A stretch of DNA of 9,158 bases from contig BNTO01000022.1 of assembly GCA_025996655.1 (NCBI GenBank), positions 1 to 9,158 on the forward strand. Direction: 5' to 3'. Each line of letters starts with the position of its first letter. Positions within the stretch are counted from its first letter, which is position 1. Below the pieces are notes generated by a model. It was not told where the DNA came from, did no database searches, and was given only the letters and a program-made list of their open reading frames with translations. The position numbers and the translations under genes were made by a program. Shown in pieces: positions 5,513 to 9,158 of this stretch. Origin of the DNA: Alphaproteobacteria bacterium. GTDB lineage: Bacteria > Pseudomonadota > Alphaproteobacteria > BNTO01.

Positions 5513-6511
5513 TTGGGAAAAGAGACAATTTTGTTGATTCTTGGAAGAACAAAGCCGCGGGAAGGCTTTAATATTTGGCCAAGTTTTGTGGATGCTTTGG
5601 CATCGCTTTTGTTGGTGATTATTTTTGTCATCATTGGCTCGCTTGTTTCCCAAATGCATATGTCGACCATTCTTAGTGATACGGATACGTCCCTTAAAGC
5701 GCTCCAGGAGCGCTATGGTTCCGCGAAAACAAAACTTTTGCAAAGCGAGCAGGAGCAGCGGCGCCTGTTGCACGATCTGCGCAATCTTCAAGAAGTTTTG
5801 GCCCTTTTAAGATCGTCAGAAGCTCGCCTTAAAGCGCACAGTGTTACGTTGGATGCCAGCAACACCGAACTGAGGGCGCAATACCAAAAAATCCAGGAGG
5901 TTCTCAATTCCGAAAAGGCCCAGGCCGCCTCACATGAGCAAGATTTGAAAAATGAATTTGCTGCCTTAATAACAAAAAAAACAGAAGAATTGAAAAAGGT
6001 AGCCGAAGAGTTAAAGGTGTTGCAGCTTCAAATCCCAGAGTCTATTCGCAAAAATCCCGAACTTTTGAAATATCGCTCAGAGTTTTTTGGAGCACTCCAG
6101 GATGTTTTGGGGGGGCGTTCGGATATCCGCCCTGTTGGCGATCGTTTTGTTTTTCAAGCAGAGGTTTTGTTTGAGCAAGGCTCGGACAAGCTTGGCGCGA
6201 AAGGTCAAGAGGTTTTAAACACGCTCGCCAAAATTTTAAAGGAAGTGAGCCAAAAAATTCCGCAGCATATTACGTGGGTGTTGCGGGTGGATGGCCATAC
6301 CGACAAGGTCCCCATTCATAATGACCGTTTTGATTCTAATTGGGAACTTTCCTTGGCGCGCGCCGCGTGCGTTATCAAATATTTGATTCAAAAGGGCATT
6401 AATCCCAAGAACCTTGCCGCGGCAGGGTTTGCGGAACACTGTCCCTTGGAAACAGACGTTACAAAAATTGCGAAAAATCGGCGCATTGAATTTCGCTTTG
6501 ATCAACTATAA
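5513..6511 (+). CDS. MotB-like membrane protein with OmpA-type peptidoglycan-binding domain
   Basis: The 332-residue protein likely anchors the inner membrane to the cell wall. A short basic N-terminus is followed by WPSFVDALASLLLVIIFVII (22-41), a single transmembrane helix with aspartate 27 placed like the proton-binding aspartate of MotB. A long periplasmic coiled coil spans about 57-170. The OmpA/MotB C-terminal domain lies at about 205-330 and has the peptidoglycan contacts DGHTD (260-264), NWELSLARA (276-284) and NRRIEFR (322-328). The start is TTG 5513 behind GGGGG (5503-5507); a stop at 5498-5500 blocks any longer frame. I recall similar proteins in alphaproteobacteria paired with a MotA/TolQ/ExbB partner; none is present here. 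It heads an operon with the lipoprotein 3 nt downstream, so a joint envelope function is likely. Flagellar MotB is less likely given the coiled coil and context. Confidence 0.87.
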   Translation: MGKETILLILGRTKPREGFNIWPSFVDALASLLLVIIFVIIGSLVSQMHMSTILSDTDTSLKALQERYGSAKTKLLQSEQEQRRLLHDLRNLQEVLALLRSSEARLKAHSVTLDASNTELRAQYQKIQEVLNSEKAQAASHEQDLKNEFAALITKKTEELKKVAEELKVLQLQIPESIRKNPELLKYRSEFFGALQDVLGGRSDIRPVGDRFVFQAEVLFEQGSDKLGAKGQEVLNTLAKILKEVSQKIPQHITWVLRVDGHTDKVPIHNDRFDSNWELSLARAACVIKYLIQKGINPKNLAAAGFAEHCPLETDVTKIAKNRRIEFRFDQL

Positions 6512-6514
6512 TTT

Positions 6515-8014
6515 ATGGAACCTTTTAAGAAAATTTTTCTTAATTTTGTGCAAGTTTTGCCTTGCGTTTTCCTTGTTTCCTGCTCTCTTTTCAAACATAA
6601 GGAAGCACCAACGGAATCTTCGCCGGCTCAAAAGGAAGATCAAACGCTTTCTCCTCTTGAGCCTGGTCCGCTGAAAGGCGCGCTCCAGGCCGAGAATCAA
6701 GAGGCGTCTTCTGTTGAGAGTTCACAATCTTCTTTGTTTCAAGAAACGGTTGCTTCCCTTGCCAAAACGCACGAGATCCTCTTTAAAGAAGCGCCGAAGG
6801 AGCCTCTAAGAAAATTATTGGAACAGCCGGCTGCTCCGCCGTCGCTTGTAAAACCTCCCATCAAAATTCCCAAAGGCGCCGCTGTCTTTCAAAAAACTCT
6901 TGCTTTTTCCGCGGAAACTTTGAATGAACTTTCGCAGCAACTGGCGGGAATGACGCCCTTTTCAAACGGAATATGGGAGGACGAAGCGAAAAAGGCCTTT
7001 TGCCAAACAGCCGAAGACGGTTGGACAAATTTAAAAACGCTTATGCTAACGTCTTTGGAACTGTGGCGCAAGGAACCCTTAGCCCCGTTTCTTCCTGCAA
7101 TGCCGCGGCTTTTCTATCCTTTTGGAGGGCCTGACGCGACCTACGCCCTGGAATTATTTCCTCACGTGGACGAATACATTCTTGTGGGCCTTGAAAGCAC
7201 AGGAACCATACAAAATACGCAGGGCATTGCAAAAACGAAGGAGCTTTTTGATTTGCTTCAAAAAAGCATGAAAAACTTTTTCAAACGAGGTTATTTTATA
7301 ACGGAATACATGGCGAAGGATTTATCCAACAAAAAAAATTTAGGCGTTTTGCCTGTTTTGCTTGCGCAGATGGTGCGCTTGGGGGGAGTCATTTCGGAAA
7401 TTCAGGAGGGCGTCTTAACGGCAGAGGCTTCGTCCGAAATGCCAAAATTAGATCGCAGCGCAAGGCCAACCTTTCCAAAACTGAAAGCGATTCGGATCAT
7501 ATTTAAACATAATAATAATAAAGAAAAAACGCTGACTTACATAAGATGTGAATTAGATAACAAAAACAAAGAAAAGCTCAACATTCTTTTTGATTTCGTC
7601 TCACAACAAAATTTTTGTACTCTCCTTAAGAGCGCGTCTTATGCTTTGCATAACTCCAAAGAATTTTCTTCCGTTCGAAATTTTATCACGCGACAAAGCT
7701 GCGCTGTTCTTCAGGATGATACGGGAATTCCCTTTCAAATCTTGAAAAAAAATGGCGACGTACATTTATTTGGTTTCTATCAAAAACCTGCTGTGGAAAT
7801 TTTTCAAAAAACAAACTTTCAGAAAGATTTGGCCGAAGCGTATAAAGCGGCTCGACCGAAATCTTTGCCTTTTCGCTTGGGGTATGAACATTCGGCGGAT
7901 TCGTCCCATCTGATTCTTACAATTTTCAAAACGAAAGACGAAGGGCGTCTCGAAGAAAAAGGAAGCGCGCCGCCTCTTTTAGAAAAAGATGCAAAAGAAG
8001 ATGGGAAAAAATGA
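6515..8014 (+). CDS. large predicted lipoprotein of an uncharacterised family
   Basis: This 499-residue protein starts with a lipoprotein signal (FKK, hydrophobic core, lipobox LVSC with cysteine 23), so it should be lipid-anchored. Residues 24-115 are low-complexity, rich in E, S, P and Q, and look like a linker. The folded part (about 125-470) contains RLFYPFGGPDATYALELFP (198-216), EYILVGLESTG (220-230), a GVLPVLLAQMVRLGG helix (277-291), SASYALHNSKEFSSVRNFI (374-392), VLQDDTGIPF (398-407) and LPFRLGYEH (451-459). From memory these blocks recur in a family of uncharacterised secreted proteins in other phyla, including Bacteroidetes; I know no gene name or function. The C-terminus is charged. 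An AAT repeat near 7510-7521 encodes three asparagines. There is no clear Shine-Dalgarno, and translation is probably coupled to the gene 3 nt upstream; the stop overlaps rsmE. Confidence 0.78.
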   Translation: MEPFKKIFLNFVQVLPCVFLVSCSLFKHKEAPTESSPAQKEDQTLSPLEPGPLKGALQAENQEASSVESSQSSLFQETVASLAKTHEILFKEAPKEPLRKLLEQPAAPPSLVKPPIKIPKGAAVFQKTLAFSAETLNELSQQLAGMTPFSNGIWEDEAKKAFCQTAEDGWTNLKTLMLTSLELWRKEPLAPFLPAMPRLFYPFGGPDATYALELFPHVDEYILVGLESTGTIQNTQGIAKTKELFDLLQKSMKNFFKRGYFITEYMAKDLSNKKNLGVLPVLLAQMVRLGGVISEIQEGVLTAEASSEMPKLDRSARPTFPKLKAIRIIFKHNNNKEKTLTYIRCELDNKNKEKLNILFDFVSQQNFCTLLKSASYALHNSKEFSSVRNFITRQSCAVLQDDTGIPFQILKKNGDVHLFGFYQKPAVEIFQKTNFQKDLAEAYKAARPKSLPFRLGYEHSADSSHLILTIFKTKDEGRLEEKGSAPPLLEKDAKEDGKK

Positions 8015-8760
8015 CGGTTCGCCTTTTTGTCCCATACTTCCAGCCCAACATTCTTTGCCCCCTTCCCCCGGATCAGGCGCATTATGTTGTGCATGTGATG
8101 CGCCTCAGAGACGGCGATCTTCTCCATATTTTTAACGAATCTTTGGGCGAATTTGAGGGCGTTTTGAAATTAGGTGGCGCAAAAGTTTCTTCAAAATCTG
8201 TCTTTGTTTTTCCAACAAAACTTCTCCGCACGTCGCAACCGCCGGAGCGCCTTTTGAAATTGGCCTTTAGTCCGCTAAAACCGCAGAGTTTGCATTTCCT
8301 TGTTGAAAAGGCGACAGAACTTGGTGTGACGCATTTGCAACCTCTTCAAATGACTCGGACTCAAGGGAAATCCTTTCTTGTTGAAAAAATGCAAAAAATC
8401 ATCCAAGACGCTGCCGAACAAAGCGAAAGGCTAACGCTCCCTCGTTTAGAACCTTTGAAAAAACTCAAGAATTTTTGGGAGGAGATGGAATGCGCCGACC
8501 CAGAAAAAAACGAGCAACGCATGACGTGGTTTGTCGCTCTTGAGCGGGAAGACGCGCCTTTGCTTTCTGCATTGCGCTTTTCTGAGGAATCGCCCCTCGT
8601 TCCTTTTCCACAAAATGTCGGCATCATCATTGGCCCTGAAGGGGGCTTTTCTCCAGAAGAGAAAAAAAGCCTTCCGCCTTGTGTGATTCCCGTTTCCCTT
8701 GGGAAATACATTTTACGCGCAGAAACAGCCGCCGTTTATGCGTTGAGTTTTTTGAGTTAA
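8011..8760 (+). CDS. rsmE: 16S rRNA (uracil1498-N3)-methyltransferase
   Basis: RsmE methylates U1498 of 16S rRNA in the assembled 30S subunit using S-adenosylmethionine, through a SPOUT (trefoil-knot) fold. An N-terminal PUA-like part contains HYVVHVMRLRDGD (24-36). The catalytic domain carries KLAFSPLKPQSLHFLVEKATELGV, AAEQSER (134-140), the cofactor-binding loop IIIGPEGGFSPEE (205-217) and the knot motif LRAETAAVYALSFL (235-248). The 249-residue length is typical. Its ATG at 8011 overlaps the preceding TGA (ATGA), indicating translational coupling and cotranscription with the envelope genes, an unusual partnership for a ribosome-modification enzyme. No intrinsic terminator was found after the stop. 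Confidence 0.95.
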   Translation: MTVRLFVPYFQPNILCPLPPDQAHYVVHVMRLRDGDLLHIFNESLGEFEGVLKLGGAKVSSKSVFVFPTKLLRTSQPPERLLKLAFSPLKPQSLHFLVEKATELGVTHLQPLQMTRTQGKSFLVEKMQKIIQDAAEQSERLTLPRLEPLKKLKNFWEEMECADPEKNEQRMTWFVALEREDAPLLSALRFSEESPLVPFPQNVGIIIGPEGGFSPEEKKSLPPCVIPVSLGKYILRAETAAVYALSFLS

Positions 8761-9065
8761 GGGGCACAGCGTAGGAAGGACCCTGGAAAACCTTAAGCCA
8801 AAATACTTCCCCTCAAGCCAGGAGAGTTCCTCCCCCTCTTCCTCCTTATTGGTGACTTTCTTACTTTTTCCTATTTTCAAAAATATTTTTCTCTACCAGT
8901 AGGGTCTTGTATAGTAAAGATAATTAAAAATCGCATCACTGAATACTTTAGTCTCCTGCCCCTTCAACAGCCAAGTGCAACGCTACCCCTAAAAACAAAA
9001 ATCCTCTCGTGATGTAAGAATCACGCGAAGAAGTGTACCTCATTGAGAAAAAACAGGAGGTTAGC

Positions 9066-9119
9066 ATGCCTAAAAGCACTCACCCCGTGACTTGGGATCC
9101 GTCATCCCATTCAGGTTGA
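9066..9119 (+). CDS. possible 17-residue small protein or leader peptide
   Basis: ATG 9066 follows a perfect AGGAGG (9055-9060) with 5-nt spacing and opens a frame of 17 codons ending at TGA 9117-9119. The peptide (MPKSTHPVTWDPSSHSG) matches nothing I recognise. Five bases after the stop, ATG 9125 begins another frame with a basic start (MNRSFRKIGER) that continues beyond the window, so this could be a leader peptide. The coding part overlaps a palindromic repeat-like patch, so a chance frame or gene remnant is equally possible. Confidence 0.3.
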   Translation: MPKSTHPVTWDPSSHSG

Positions 9120-9130
9120 GATCCATGAAT
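9081..9130. repeat. possible intergenic palindromic repeat, resembles CCCGTGACTTG-type repeats
   Basis: TGGGAT (9093-9098) and ATCCCA (9104-9109) form a perfect inverted repeat around CCGTC, inside a stretch reading CCCCGTGACTTGGGATCC. It recalls the CCCGTGACTTGATCACGGGATCC-type dispersed repeats I associate with rickettsial and related alphaproteobacterial genomes. Only one copy is in this window, so its repeat nature is inference. Confidence 0.3.
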
Positions 9131-9158
9131 AGGTCGTTTCGGAAGATAGGAGAAAGAT

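Larger units (their letters stand above)
8761..9158. other. 398-bp region without a recognised gene
   Basis: The segment has two near-identical 10-mers, CCTTAAGCCA (8791-8800) and CCTCAAGCCA (8811-8820), and a pyrimidine-rich tract at about 8827-8848. An AT-rich stretch at 8870-8930 contains TATAGT (8910-8915) and GATAAT (8919-8924) without matching -35 boxes. A hairpin, CGTGAT 9008-9013 with ATCACG 9020-9025, lies just upstream of a perfect Shine-Dalgarno. No long reading frame is present on either strand and no known RNA gene is recognised. Confidence 0.5.

Noticed and set aside
1..9158. CRISPR array, tRNA or rRNA genes
   Set aside because: No regularly spaced direct repeats, tRNA cloverleaf or conserved rRNA segments were seen on either strand.

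Overview
The window looks like a piece of an alphaproteobacterial chromosome of moderate, slightly AT-rich base composition. The taxonomic hints are the alpha-style RseP amino terminus (a hydrophobic segment running straight into HELGH, then a GFGPKLFGWTD stretch) and a MotB-like protein whose membrane helix opens with WPSFVDAL, a form I associate with alphaproteobacteria. A transposase remnant, a recently broken MORN-repeat gene, long non-coding gaps and the scattering of genes usually found in conserved clusters (rseP without dxr/cdsA/bamA) would fit a host-associated member such as Holosporales. That placement is inference, not shown.

Layout. Positions 1-151 hold the C-terminal end of an IS481-like transposase, with a possible terminator at 191-220. 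Positions 300-1286 (minus strand) are a GTG-started dusB-type tRNA-dihydrouridine synthase. Positions 1567-2374 hold an exported MORN-repeat protein broken by one extra base and one in-frame stop. A 190-bp gap (2375-2565) is full of inverted repeats and leads into rseP (2566-3702), the intramembrane zinc protease. Positions 3823-4347 encode a small predicted exported protein of unknown function. A 271-bp gap (4348-4618) in front of dapB (4619-5425) contains a long imperfect hairpin and two mutually exclusive pairings, one of which covers the dapB ribosome binding site. A clean intrinsic terminator overlaps the dapB stop codon.

Positions 5513-8760 form a tight three-gene unit. It begins with an OmpA/MotB-like cell-wall-binding membrane protein, followed 3 nt later by a large lipoprotein of an uncharacterised family, which overlaps rsmE (16S rRNA U1498 methyltransferase) by an ATGA. 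The last 398 bp carry no recognisable gene. They hold a pyrimidine-rich tract, a hairpin, a perfect Shine-Dalgarno in front of a 17-codon reading frame, and a patch resembling palindromic intergenic repeats.

Functionally, dusB and rsmE modify RNA, dapB supplies diaminopimelate for peptidoglycan and lysine, and rseP together with the OmpA/MotB-like protein and the lipoprotein act in or on the envelope. The observations most worth following up are the switch-like dapB leader, the palindromic element before rseP, the freshly decayed MORN gene, and the uncharacterised lipoprotein cotranscribed with an orphan MotB-like protein.
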